Shown here piece after piece: positions 45,998-54,814 of a stretch of 64,000 nucleotides of DNA. The position numbers and the translations under genes are program-made. Location: positions 186,001-250,000 of the forward strand of contig JAUILA010000002.1 in the NCBI GenBank assembly GCA_030432655.1, written 5' to 3'. Every line of letters starts with the position of its first letter. The first letter of the stretch is position 1. A model generated the notes under the pieces. It was not told where the DNA came from. It made no database searches and saw nothing but the letters and a program-made list of their open reading frames with translations. The DNA is from Bacteroidia bacterium. Lineage in GTDB: Bacteria > Bacteroidota > Bacteroidia > Cytophagales > Cyclobacteriaceae.

Positions 45998-46992
45998 AAG
46001 TAACCTTACCACTATTTTTATTGATACTGATCAGTCTTCCGTCTTTGGGACAGACTGATTCCACAGAACTTAGAAAACCACCAGTTCTAAGCAATTTGCC
46101 CATTATTTATGACAGGAATGAGGTTGCTGAGCAGCTGGCGGCCATGGAGAAGCCTCCTTTGCAAGCGATGCCCGTAACGGTGGAAATGACCGAAGCAGAC
46201 TCCCGGTTTGGTAATCAGCCTGCGTTGAGGCTTTCGGTTCCCGAAGTAAACCTGGAGAATATGGAAAGATCCTGGAGTCGGTTCCTTCGCAAGGAAGGTG
46301 ATGGTAAATTACAGCGCGAGGGCAATTCACTCTTTATGGAGGATATTCAGATTGAGCAGGTATCCCAGGATCACTTTGATGCGGAATTAAAATTCGATCA
46401 GGATAGTCTCGGGGTAATCACGGACGTAATTATTTCGGCTGATTCAGTTACATTCAATCCCGAAACAGACAAGGGCATATATCAGGCCATGGAGGACCTG
46501 CTGATTGAGAGTGGAAAAGAAGCGTACCGGGAAAAAGTATCTGATGACCTGGCACGGGAGAGAAATTTACTTGACGACATGGAAAGGGAAATGAATAAGC
46601 TGGTCAAGGATAATGAGAAGAGCCACAAACAGATATCGGATAATAACATTGCCATTAACCAGGCAAATATCGAAATCGATCAGAATGAGATCGAATTGAA
46701 AAACAGCAGCCAGGAACTTGTCAGGAATCGTTCGGCTGTTTCCTCTGCAGCTGACAAGGATGCACGTAAGGAAGCAAAGAAAACCCAGAACCGGACCGAA
46801 AAGACCAGGAAGAAGCTTCAGAAAGACCGCGAGAAATTATTTCAGGGGATCATTGATGCCAAGCGGGAAATTGCTGAAAGCGAACAAAGTATAGTCAAAA
46901 ACCTCGAAGACCAGAAAGATCTGATGATACGAATGCATCGTCAGACCCTGGTGATCGAGGCCATGCGGGAAAAACTCGAGTCCATTAACTGA
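45994..46992 (+). CDS. Secreted coiled-coil protein, unknown function
   Basis: I use ATG 45994 (332 residues), which gives a clean signal peptide KVTLPLFLLILISLPSLGQ; the longer frame adds four codons. The first half of the mature part has no recognised domain. From about residue 170 to the end it is a long charged coiled coil (heptads of E, K, R, N and L). The start overlaps the ALDH stop (ATGA), so the gene is translated with the kynurenine genes. Its own stop directly abuts that of the L,D-transpeptidase. It may be a periplasmic structural protein; function unknown. Confidence 0.75.
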   Translation: MKVTLPLFLLILISLPSLGQTDSTELRKPPVLSNLPIIYDRNEVAEQLAAMEKPPLQAMPVTVEMTEADSRFGNQPALRLSVPEVNLENMERSWSRFLRKEGDGKLQREGNSLFMEDIQIEQVSQDHFDAELKFDQDSLGVITDVIISADSVTFNPETDKGIYQAMEDLLIESGKEAYREKVSDDLARERNLLDDMEREMNKLVKDNEKSHKQISDNNIAINQANIEIDQNEIELKNSSQELVRNRSAVSSAADKDARKEAKKTQNRTEKTRKKLQKDREKLFQGIIDAKREIAESEQSIVKNLEDQKDLMIRMHRQTLVIEAMREKLESIN

Positions 46993-48696
46993 TTACTTCA
47001 GCGCCAGGCGCTCCCGGTCAGTGGTATCTATTTCGTACACATCGTTGCGGAAGTGAACGCGGCCGGAATCATCTGCCCATGCTGTTCGGTAGGTCAGGTA
47101 AACCGGAATTTTGCGATTTAACCGTACCGGCTTTGGTTCATGAAGGTCCATGGATTTCGTGATTTCACTTTCCGACCACTCCGACTGATCCTGCAGGAGG
47201 TAGGCAGCAAGTGTTTCCGGAAATTCTACCCGTATACAACCGTGGGAAAATGCCCGTTCCGGTTCGGCGAACAAATAATCTGTTGGGGTATCGTGGAGAT
47301 AAATTGATTCGGAGTTAGGCATCATAAATTTTATTCTGCCCAGGGCGTTACTTGCACCCGGAGCCTGTACAATCATAATGCTGTCCGGACTGATTTTCGA
47401 CCATTTGACCTTTTTTGGATTAATTTCCTCTGCTTCTTCTGTCCATGAATTATAAACACGATAGTCCTTATTATCAAAATAGGATTTGTCCTTCATGATC
47501 AGCGGCAGCATTTCATCGCGTACAATACTGCGGGGTACGGTCCAGGTCGGACTGAAAACGATGTACTCAAGTTCATCATGAAACAGCGGCGTTTTGTTTT
47601 CACGGCTGCCTACGATCACATTCATATTTAATTCATTTTTGCCGTTTTTGAACACATTCAGCATATACTCCGGAATGTTAATAACGATATACTCCTCACC
47701 CGGATCGGAAGGCATCCAGCGCATTCTTTCCAAATTAAGTTTTAACATCGCTATACGCTCCTCAACACTCTTGTTAAGCTCATCAAGAGTTTTACCTCCC
47801 ACTACTCCGTCAGCCTCCATATTATGACGTTCCTGATACCTGCGAACCCCTTCCTCAAGGGGTTTATCAAAAACAACACCGTCAAGGTCGCCTGAATAGT
47901 CCCCGGTTTGATGCAGGTGTGATCGAATTTCCGGGATATACCGGCTGCTGTCACCCCGCTTCAGTAAGAGGTCTTCCGGCAGCTTTTTCCAGCCTCCATT
48001 CTCCCGGATCTCCTCATACCGGTTAATTGCCTTCAGCGTACTCGCATAAAAGACATCTTTAGGGATCAGTATTTCAAAAGCATCCTCAATGGATTCTTCT
48101 GCAAGCACCCGGGCGACAGATGATTTTTCACCCGACTTCATTTGAAGCCCGGTTTCAAGAGATGGCAGGGAGGTTCCATTGTGAAGGTGCCAGGCGAAAG
48201 TTATGGCTGCGATTGTGGTGCGAATGTCAAGTTCAGCTAATTCGACCGGCCGGATATCTCCAGATGAATATAAGGCATTTTGCCTGTTGACCAGCTTGAA
48301 AATGTCATAGTCAAAATCATACAAACCATATTTTCCTGGTTCGATTAATTCTGCCATAAGTTTTTCTGTCTTTTCCAGAGGAGCCTGTCGGGAGTACCAG
48401 GCGAGCGAGCTATCCTGGAGTGAATAAAACTCCACCACGCCGGAATATATTGATTTGGAATTGTATTTATCTGAAATGTATTGCTCGGTGTTTAAAGTAT
48501 CCAGCATTCCAGAAATGAGTGCCTTGGTTTCAAACTCCCTGTAGGCTTCCCGGTCGGCAAACTTATCCGGAAAAGTATCCGTGGCATGTTCTTCAACGTT
48601 TATTTTACTTTTATACGTTGGCGAATCTGTGCGATGGCAGGCTGTGATCACCAGTATCGGGAGACACAGTATATATATAATGTTGGTTAATTTCAT
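46993..48696 (-). CDS. YcbB-type L,D-transpeptidase, predicted lipoprotein
   Basis: The 567-residue protein has a lipobox ending TAC (Cys20), a YcbB-like N-terminal region, a peptidoglycan-binding segment (YSGDLDGVVFDKPLEEGVRRYQ, about 290-330) and a YkuD domain with FSPTWTVPRSIVRDE. The active site is SHGCIRV near residue 500, with the catalytic Cys. It makes 3-3 cross-links in peptidoglycan. A second, different L,D-transpeptidase is encoded divergently 186 bases away. Confidence 0.92.
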   Translation of the reverse strand: MKLTNIIYILCLPILVITACHRTDSPTYKSKINVEEHATDTFPDKFADREAYREFETKALISGMLDTLNTEQYISDKYNSKSIYSGVVEFYSLQDSSLAWYSRQAPLEKTEKLMAELIEPGKYGLYDFDYDIFKLVNRQNALYSSGDIRPVELAELDIRTTIAAITFAWHLHNGTSLPSLETGLQMKSGEKSSVARVLAEESIEDAFEILIPKDVFYASTLKAINRYEEIRENGGWKKLPEDLLLKRGDSSRYIPEIRSHLHQTGDYSGDLDGVVFDKPLEEGVRRYQERHNMEADGVVGGKTLDELNKSVEERIAMLKLNLERMRWMPSDPGEEYIVINIPEYMLNVFKNGKNELNMNVIVGSRENKTPLFHDELEYIVFSPTWTVPRSIVRDEMLPLIMKDKSYFDNKDYRVYNSWTEEAEEINPKKVKWSKISPDSIMIVQAPGASNALGRIKFMMPNSESIYLHDTPTDYLFAEPERAFSHGCIRVEFPETLAAYLLQDQSEWSESEITKSMDLHEPKPVRLNRKIPVYLTYRTAWADDSGRVHFRNDVYEIDTTDRERLALK

Positions 48697-48882
48697 GTCG
48701 TTCCTATGGAAAATTATGTGCCATTGTTTTAGGAGTAGTTCAGGGTGGATTTTGACTTAGCTGCTGAGGAAAATCATACACGTTTCGTGGTGTGCAAAAC
48801 AGGATTTTAAAAAAGTGGGGGTGTCCGGAATTATTTGAACATTGCCTCTGTTTGAAACACGGTCAGCCAAAACAGATTTTTT

Positions 48883-49593
48883 ATGAAAAAACCGGTAGTG
48901 ATTTTTATTCTTTTCATGCTTTTCAGCCCATCAATCCTTAGCGCGGGTGATGTGACAGAAAGACTCGAAGCACTGATCAGTAAAGCCTATAATGAAATCA
49001 ATTTTGAAGAGAAACCGGATTTTGAAATTTTCCAGAAAGCAGTGGTTGGGTTTTATACACTGAAAAGCAGGGGCTCACTGGGAGACAAGGAACTTCTGAC
49101 TATTATTGATTTCAGTAAATCTTCCAACCAGAAGCGTATCTGGGTGCTTGATATGAGGAAAAAAGAAGTAATATACCATAACCTGGTGGCCCATGGCCGT
49201 AATACTGGAAATGAATTTGCAACCAACTTTTCAAACGAGCCTAACAGTAACAAAAGCAGCCTTGGATTCTACGTGACGGGGGAGAATTATACGGGCAAGC
49301 ATGGGTTGTCCTTACGTCTTGATGGTATGGAAACGGGTTTTAACGACAACGCCAGGGACAGGGCGATTGTCATGCACGGAGCCAGTTATGTAGATATAGC
49401 GTTTTCAAAAAAATACGGGCGGATTGGCCGTAGTCTCGGATGTCCTTCTATCCCGGTAAAGGGCCACGAAGAGGTGCTGACCTTAATTGCAGACAAGACC
49501 TGCCTTTATATTTATCATCCGGATCAAAATTACCAGGAAAGCACAAAACTCCTGAATGAGGAAGCCGCGCTGGCTTTCATGTCAGCTGAATGA
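48883..49593 (+). CDS. L,D-transpeptidase, YkuD_2 type
   Basis: The 236-residue protein has a signal peptide (KKPVVIFILFMLFSPSILSAG) and the murein L,D-transpeptidase catalytic-domain (YkuD_2) pattern: FSKSSNQKRIWVLDMRKKEV, LVAHGRNTGNEF, IVMHGASYV and the Cys in RSLGCPSIP. The family acts on the cell wall, but its exact reaction is less well known than that of YcbB. It is divergent from the larger transpeptidase gene. A bidirectional terminator separates it from ndk. Confidence 0.88.
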   Translation: MKKPVVIFILFMLFSPSILSAGDVTERLEALISKAYNEINFEEKPDFEIFQKAVVGFYTLKSRGSLGDKELLTIIDFSKSSNQKRIWVLDMRKKEVIYHNLVAHGRNTGNEFATNFSNEPNSNKSSLGFYVTGENYTGKHGLSLRLDGMETGFNDNARDRAIVMHGASYVDIAFSKKYGRIGRSLGCPSIPVKGHEEVLTLIADKTCLYIYHPDQNYQESTKLLNEEAALAFMSAE

Positions 49594-49603
49594 GGTAGAA
49601 AAT

Positions 49604-49640
49604 AAAAAAAGCCGGGTGGTATGCCCGGCCTTATTTTTTT
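49604..49640. terminator. Bidirectional terminator between the YkuD_2 gene and ndk
   Basis: GCCGGG (49611-49616) and CCCGGC (49624-49629) with a 7-base loop, flanked by A7 on one side and T7 on the other, so it can end both convergent transcripts. Confidence 0.8.
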
Positions 49641-49654
49641 AGAAGCTGACTCCT

Positions 49655-50077
49655 TTACGCGTAACGTTCCGGTACGGAAAAGAAGAAATTACTTTCAATT
49701 TGAGCGTTTTCATCTGAGTCTGATCCATGAATGGCATTTGCTTCAATTGATTCAGCAAACAATGCACGGATGGTTCCTTCAGCTGCCTCTTTTGGGTTTG
49801 TAGCTCCGATAAGCTTTCTGAAATCCTCGACTGCATTGTCCTTCTTAAGGATCATCGGAACAATGCTTCCGGAAGACATATACTTTTTCAGGTCCTCATA
49901 AAAAGGACGCTCTTTGTGAATTTCGTAAAATTTGCCTGCTACTTCAGGAGTCATTCGGGTCATTTTCATCGCGACGATCTGAAATCCGGCGTCTTCGATC
50001 ATTTTTATGATCGCTCCGGTATTCCCTGCACCCGTGGCATCGGGTTTGATCATCGTGAACGTTATGTGTCCAGCCAT
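49655..50077 (-). CDS. ndk: Nucleoside diphosphate kinase
   Basis: The 140-residue protein has the family start [20 protein letters not shown] and the catalytic His in [12 protein letters not shown]. It balances nucleoside triphosphates using ATP. The -7 element TAATTTTG lies 30 bases upstream. It is divergent from nrnA, an order I recall as common in Bacteroidota. Confidence 0.95.
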   Translation of the reverse strand: MAGHITFTMIKPDATGAGNTGAIIKMIEDAGFQIVAMKMTRMTPEVAGKFYEIHKERPFYEDLKKYMSSGSIVPMILKKDNAVEDFRKLIGATNPKEAAEGTIRALFAESIEANAIHGSDSDENAQIESNFFFSVPERYA

Positions 50078-50106
50078 AAGTTTCTGATTTGTTTATTTTT
50101 GAGGCG

Positions 50107-50114
50107 CAAAATTA
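50107..50114 (-). promoter_or_regulatory. -7 element of ndk
   Basis: TAATTTTG on the minus strand fully matches TAnnTTTG, about 30 bases before the ndk ATG. The -33 region has no TTG. Confidence 0.4.
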
Positions 50115-50156
50115 ATGGATTTTTTCCAGAATAGCTTCCCATTCTCTTAAATATCC

Positions 50157-50173
50157 TGCTGCAGATCGCAGCA
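50157..50173. repeat. Hairpin with downstream T-run upstream of nrnA
   Basis: TGCTGC and GCAGCA flank a 5-base loop; six T follow at 50180-50185 on the plus strand. It looks like a terminator but no plus-strand gene ends here, so it may be a leader element of nrnA. Confidence 0.35.
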
Positions 50174-50266
50174 ACGTCCTTTTTTGTAATTCATATATTT
50201 TATGTTGAAATTTGCCGTTTATTTGATGAAAGGACCCAACGGTTTGCAGTGGGTATATATGGAATA

Positions 50267-51295
50267 ATGCAAGATATAGAGGCATTCAAGGAGTTGATAA
50301 ACAAACCAAGGAAGGTTGTTATCACTACGCATCATAAGCCAGATGCAGATGCGCTTGGCTCCTCCCTGGGGCTGGCATCTTTTCTGAAAGACAAGGGCCA
50401 TCAGGTCGACGTCATTACTCCGACTGATTATCCGAATTTTCTGAACTGGATGGACGGAAATGACGAGGTAATCATATTCTGTGACGGGAACCAGGAGAAA
50501 TCGTACAAGCTTGTTGCGGAAGCCGAGCTGATATTTTGTCTTGATTTTTCATCCCTTCACCGGATTGATGAACTCGGGGAAGCTGTTGGTAAGGCTGATG
50601 CGGTAAAGGTGCTGATTGATCATCACCTTGGCCCGGATTCTTTTGCCAAATTCAAGCTTTGGAGCACGGAAGCTGCGGCCACGGCGGAACTTATTTATGA
50701 ACTGATTTGTGATCTGGGCGAACGCGAGCGTATCACTAAAGATATTGCTGAATCCCTCTATGCGGGGATTATGACCGATACCGGAAGTTTCAAACACCCG
50801 AATACTACAGAAAACGTATTCAGGGTGTGCGGGGAACTGATTAAGCTGGGCGCAGATACGGCCAAGGTCTCTAAGCTCATTTATGACAACAATTCGGTTG
50901 ACCGGATCAAATTCCTGGGCTTTGCCCTGAATGAGCGACTGGTAGTACTGCCGGAACTGAAAACCGCCTACTTTGCCATAAGCAAAGATGATCTCAGAAA
51001 ATTCAACTCAAAGACGGGTGATACGGAAGGGCTGGTGAATTATGCCCTATCCATCAAGGGGATCAAATTTGCCGCGCTTATAACGGAACGGGAAGATGCG
51101 GTAAAAATGTCTTTCAGATCGATTGGAGAATTTTCGGTGAATGAGTTTGCCTCATCGCATTTTAGCGGGGGAGGTCACAAGAACGCTGCAGGTGGAAAAT
51201 CCGATGCTGGTTTGGAGGAGACCCTAACTAAATTTAAAGGTCTTCTGAACGATTATAAAGACGAATTATCACAGGAAATTAAAGAATACGCGTAA
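50267..51295 (+). CDS. nrnA: NrnA-like oligoribonuclease / pAp phosphatase (DHH family)
   Basis: I use ATG 50267 (342 residues); six more codons upstream are possible. DHH motifs: THHKPDADALGSSLG, LIDHHLGPDSF, YAGIMTDTGSF. The DHHA1 domain ends with FSGGGHKNAAGGKS. NrnA degrades 2-5-mer RNA and dephosphorylates pAp. The next gene begins immediately after its TAA with no gap. Confidence 0.9.
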   Translation: MQDIEAFKELINKPRKVVITTHHKPDADALGSSLGLASFLKDKGHQVDVITPTDYPNFLNWMDGNDEVIIFCDGNQEKSYKLVAEAELIFCLDFSSLHRIDELGEAVGKADAVKVLIDHHLGPDSFAKFKLWSTEAAATAELIYELICDLGERERITKDIAESLYAGIMTDTGSFKHPNTTENVFRVCGELIKLGADTAKVSKLIYDNNSVDRIKFLGFALNERLVVLPELKTAYFAISKDDLRKFNSKTGDTEGLVNYALSIKGIKFAALITEREDAVKMSFRSIGEFSVNEFASSHFSGGGHKNAAGGKSDAGLEETLTKFKGLLNDYKDELSQEIKEYA

Positions 51296-52222
51296 ATGAA
51301 AATAGTATCAAAAATATTGATGTTAACCCTGGCTGCTGTAATCATTCTGCCGGGATGCTCAAATGAAAAAACCACTCAATCAGGACTGACCTATAATCTG
51401 GTTCGTGAAGGCAGTGGTGAGATTCCGGAGGAGGGTAAATACCTGGTGTTGAAAATGACGTATGGAATCGAAGATTCGCTGCTTCAGGATACCGAAGACA
51501 GCGGACCGGTTATTCTCCAGAAAAACGATTCAATCTGGAATTCAGGAGGTATGATCCATGAAATATTCGGACAGATGAAGGAAGGGGATTCTGTTTCTTT
51601 TTCCGTAGATGCACAGACCCTGTTTGCAAAAACATGGAAGCAGCAGGTTCCGCCGGATATGGCTCCTGAATCGATATTTAACTTCAATGTCGGACTTGAC
51701 ACGGTGCTCGATGCAGAAGGTGCAGCTGCCTTTCAGCAGCAGTTATATGATGAGCAGCGAAAAAAGTTTGAGGCTGAGCAGGAAGTGCAACTTGCCACTG
51801 ACATATCTTTGATGGAGGAATATTTCGAGGAGAATTATATCGAGCCACAGGTTTCGGAATCAGGTCTTCGCTATATCATTACCGAAAAAGGTTCCGGACA
51901 GGAAGCCAACCCTTTGGACACAGTGAGTGTCAACTATACTGGATATCTGCTGAACGGCCAAGTGTTTGATACAAGTATAGAAGAAGTGGCCAGGGAGAAT
52001 GACCTGTATAACGAAGGCAGGCAATACGTGCCTTACGAGGTTGTTATTGGTCGTTCGCGCGTTATCAGGGGCTGGCACATTGGGCTTGACTCGATGTCAG
52101 TTGGTGATAAGGCAACCCTGTTCGTTCCGTCTAAGCTTGGATACGGACCCACCGCGTACGGTCCGCAGATCCCGGCAAATTCAGTGCTGATATTTGATGT
52201 AGAAATTGTTGATAATAAGTAA
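51296..52222 (+). CDS. FKBP-type peptidyl-prolyl isomerase lipoprotein (two domains)
   Basis: The 308-residue protein has a lipobox ending PGC (Cys21). A first FKBP-like domain (about 35-150) is degenerate, while the second (about 195-308) keeps VNYTGYLLNGQVFDTS, VIRGWHIGLDSM and PSKLGYGP. It catalyses proline isomerisation, helping exported proteins fold. GldI-like lipoproteins of this type occur in gliding Bacteroidota, but I do not assign GldI. The gene abuts nrnA and is followed 2 bases later by a second FKBP lipoprotein. Confidence 0.9.
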   Translation: MKIVSKILMLTLAAVIILPGCSNEKTTQSGLTYNLVREGSGEIPEEGKYLVLKMTYGIEDSLLQDTEDSGPVILQKNDSIWNSGGMIHEIFGQMKEGDSVSFSVDAQTLFAKTWKQQVPPDMAPESIFNFNVGLDTVLDAEGAAAFQQQLYDEQRKKFEAEQEVQLATDISLMEEYFEENYIEPQVSESGLRYIITEKGSGQEANPLDTVSVNYTGYLLNGQVFDTSIEEVARENDLYNEGRQYVPYEVVIGRSRVIRGWHIGLDSMSVGDKATLFVPSKLGYGPTAYGPQIPANSVLIFDVEIVDNK

Positions 52223-52224
52223 AG

Positions 52225-53088
52225 ATGAAGAATGTAGCGATTATTGGAGTCCTGCTGGTGGCTCCTCTCTTTTTAACCAGTTGTTTTGATTCGGATGATG
52301 ATCAGCCGGATCTGAACCAGAAATTTTTGCAGGAAACGGCAGTCATTGATGAGTTTCTTCAGGACAATGGAATTACCGCGGAAATTGATCCTTTCACCAG
52401 TCTCCGTTACGAGCCAATTATTATGGGGAGCGGACTGGCACCTTATATTGGAAACAGTGTTAACATGACTTACACTACCTATTTACTGGAGACAGGAGAA
52501 ACCGTTGATTCAGGTACGGATCAGACTATTTTGTGGGAGAACCTGATTGCCGGATTGCAGTTGGGTCTTCGAAATGTTCAGGAAGCGGGGAGAATAAGAC
52601 TTTACGTACCAAGTGTACTTGCATATGGTGAGTCTGGTGATGGAGATATCCCTCCTAATGCCAATTTGGTTTACGACATAACGCTCAATTCGTTCGATAA
52701 TCCGCGATTGAAGAGTGACGTGAGTTACATTCAGTCCTACCTGAATGAAAACGAGTTAACCGCTGTGCGTCACCCGTCAGGAATTTTTTATAACATTATT
52801 GAACAGGGAACAGGTCCGTATCCGTCATTCGGCAGCAACATTATGGTTACCTATGAGGGACGTATAATTGAGACGCAGGAAGTGTTTGACGGAAATACCG
52901 GTTCAATTTTCCAATTGTCCAGACTGATTGTAGGCTGGCAGATTGGTCTTCAGGAACTTCGTGAAGGAGGCTCAATGAATCTCTATGTGCCATCAACATT
53001 TGGATATGGAGAAACAGGAGCGGGCACAACAATCCCTCCGAATACAAATCTTGAGTTTGATATTGAATTAAATTCAGTTCAGAATTGA
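52225..53088 (+). CDS. Second FKBP-type lipoprotein (two domains)
   Basis: The 287-residue protein has a lipobox ending TSC (about residue 20), then two FKBP domains: the first (about 65-152) with NSVNMTYTTYLLETGETVDSG and PSVLAYGESG, the second (about 185-285) with NIMVTYEGRIIETQEVFDG and PSTFGYGETG. Some active-site aromatic residues are missing, so activity is uncertain. It is a likely paralogue of the gene before it. Its TGA overlaps the TTG start of rdgB (TTGA). Confidence 0.85.
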   Translation: MKNVAIIGVLLVAPLFLTSCFDSDDDQPDLNQKFLQETAVIDEFLQDNGITAEIDPFTSLRYEPIIMGSGLAPYIGNSVNMTYTTYLLETGETVDSGTDQTILWENLIAGLQLGLRNVQEAGRIRLYVPSVLAYGESGDGDIPPNANLVYDITLNSFDNPRLKSDVSYIQSYLNENELTAVRHPSGIFYNIIEQGTGPYPSFGSNIMVTYEGRIIETQEVFDGNTGSIFQLSRLIVGWQIGLQELREGGSMNLYVPSTFGYGETGAGTTIPPNTNLEFDIELNSVQN

Positions 53089-53675
53089 CCCTTTGTTTCG
53101 CCACCAACAATGTTCATAAGTTAGAAGAAGTTAAAGCTCTTCTCCCGGAGAGCTTTACGCTTCTGACCCTACAGGAAATTGGTTGCGAAGAAGAACTTGC
53201 CGAAGAACAGAGTACCCTGGAGGGGAATTCGTATCAGAAGGCAGATTATGTATTTAAGAATTACGGAGTTCCTTGTTTTGCTGATGACACAGGCCTCGAG
53301 GTATTTGCCCTGGACGGTGAGCCGGGTGTCCATTCAGCGCGTTATTCAGGCCCCGCCTCAGACAGTGAAGCCAATATAAAATTGCTTCTGAAGAATATGG
53401 AGGATATTAAGGAACGGCAGGCGCAATTCAGAACGGTGATTACCTTAAGAACTCCCAGGAAAACAAAGCAATTTGAAGGAGCCGTAAAAGGAAAAATACT
53501 GAAGGAAGAAGTTGGTGCCGGCGGTTTCGGGTACGATCCTGTTTTTGTTCCAAAAGGCTTCGACCAAACTTTCAGTGAAATGTCTGCCGCTGAAAAAAAT
53601 TCCATATCACATCGCGGAAAGGCTATAGAAAAACTGGTTAACTATTTGGTAACTCATGAAAATGAGTTAACCTAA
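53085..53675 (+). CDS. rdgB: XTP/dITP diphosphatase (RdgB/HAM1)
   Basis: The 196-residue protein begins with TTG (TTGACCCTTTG), giving MTLCFATNNVHKLEEV, the HAM1 signature; there is no ATG nearby in frame. Other landmarks are CFADDTGLEVFALDG, GVHSARYSG and GGFGYDPVFVP near the C terminus, and SHRGKAIEKL. It hydrolyses non-canonical purine triphosphates such as XTP and dITP. The start overlaps the preceding stop, so translation is probably coupled. Confidence 0.92.
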   Translation: MTLCFATNNVHKLEEVKALLPESFTLLTLQEIGCEEELAEEQSTLEGNSYQKADYVFKNYGVPCFADDTGLEVFALDGEPGVHSARYSGPASDSEANIKLLLKNMEDIKERQAQFRTVITLRTPRKTKQFEGAVKGKILKEEVGAGGFGYDPVFVPKGFDQTFSEMSAAEKNSISHRGKAIEKLVNYLVTHENELT

Positions 53676-53679
53676 TGGC

Positions 53680-54294
53680 GTGAAACCATTTGTAATCGGA
53701 TTGACCGGAGTCAGCGGTTCAGGTAAAACCGCCTTCCTAAACAGCCTGGTCGGAGATTTCCCTTCCGAAAAAATATGCCTTGTTTCACAGGATGATTACT
53801 ATCATCCAAGGAATGAGCAACAGTCAGATGAGCAAGGTGTCATCAATTTTGATGTTCCTGAAGCAATTGACCATAGTGCCCTGGTTGCAGATATTAAGAA
53901 ATTAAAAAGCGGTGAGACGGTAAAGAGAGAAGAATACACCTTTAACAATCCTGCCAGGAAACCATCGGTTATCACTTTTAACCCGGCTCCCATAATAATC
54001 ATTGAAGGAATTTTTGTTCTGCATTATCCGAAGCTCCAGGAGTTTATAGACCTCAAAATTTTTATTGATACCAAAAGTCATCTTGCCCTGAAGAGGAGAA
54101 TAATCCGTGATCAGACAGAGCGCGGATACGACCTGGAGGATGTTCTCTATCGTTTTGAGCAGCACGTAATGCCGTCTTATGAAAAGTATGTGCTTCCGGT
54201 TAAATCCGAGGCGGATATTATCATACCAAACCACACGCATTTTAAGCAGGCCCTGGAAGTGGTTAAAGGATATTTGCATTTTCTGTTGGAATAG
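53680..54294 (+). CDS. udk: Uridine kinase
   Basis: The 204-residue protein starts at GTG 53680: an in-frame stop 12 bases upstream leaves no alternative, and the ATG at 53675 is out of frame and ends after two codons. P-loop GVSGSGKTAFLN, QDDYYHPRNEQQ, NFDVPEAIDH and RRIIRDQTERGYDLEDVL are typical of uridine kinase. It phosphorylates uridine and cytidine for salvage. It follows rdgB by 4 bases. Confidence 0.88.
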   Translation: MKPFVIGLTGVSGSGKTAFLNSLVGDFPSEKICLVSQDDYYHPRNEQQSDEQGVINFDVPEAIDHSALVADIKKLKSGETVKREEYTFNNPARKPSVITFNPAPIIIIEGIFVLHYPKLQEFIDLKIFIDTKSHLALKRRIIRDQTERGYDLEDVLYRFEQHVMPSYEKYVLPVKSEADIIIPNHTHFKQALEVVKGYLHFLLE

Positions 54295-54330
54295 TATTCG
54301 GCATCTGCGGGATGCATTCAGGTCAACGCA

Positions 54331-54360
54331 TTGTTTTGTACTGGAATATAAGTACATTTG
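54331..54360 (+). promoter_or_regulatory. Promoter for the small exported protein gene
   Basis: TTG (54331-54333), a 19-base spacer and TACATTTG (54353-54360) match the consensus. Because the ATG is at 54370, the transcript would have only a very short leader. Confidence 0.55.
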
Positions 54361-54369
54361 TAGCCCAAA

Positions 54370-54738
54370 ATGAAAGGTTATTCTTCACTTGTGCGATTTA
54401 AGTTCAGAGCCGGCATTATGCTGGGACTTCTGGCTGCGCTTGTTATTCTTGTAACAGACGTTTCTTCGGCAACACTTCAAAAACTGGAAGTGGCACAGGT
54501 GCAAGCTGATCAGGATTCTCCTGATAGCAATGATGATCATCAGGAAACGATCGTTACCGCCGGGAAAAACCTTGTTGCTACTGTATCCCAGCTGACCATC
54601 GATCATTCCTGGCATTTTATTGCTGACATCTGGTTTGAGATTCCGGATGATCAGGTCATGACCGGATTTGAGATCAGGGAATATAATACCTGGTTCAAGA
54701 CGTTATTCCGGCTGATTATATCACCCAATGCCCCATAG
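54370..54738 (+). CDS. Small exported protein upstream of secDF, unknown function
   Basis: The 122-residue protein has a basic N terminus followed by one hydrophobic stretch (about residues 14-32, IMLGLLAALVILVTDVSSA), then an acidic linker with QADQDSPDSNDDHQE and a C-terminal domain with WHFIADIWFEIPDDQ and NTWFKTLFRLIISPNAP. I do not recognise the family. It has its own promoter and precedes secDF by 76 bases, so it may take part in protein export; that is inference from position only. Confidence 0.65.
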   Translation: MKGYSSLVRFKFRAGIMLGLLAALVILVTDVSSATLQKLEVAQVQADQDSPDSNDDHQETIVTAGKNLVATVSQLTIDHSWHFIADIWFEIPDDQVMTGFEIREYNTWFKTLFRLIISPNAP

Positions 54739-54814
54739 GCAGTTCATTCAATTCCGTTTTTTATTGCCGTTCGGGCAATCCAATTCATTTAATCACTAAA
54801 ATTTTTATTTAAAA

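Noticed and set aside
54756-54772. ATTGCC...GGCAAT hairpin before secDF
   Set aside because: The stem is only 6 bases with no T-run, so it cannot be told from chance.
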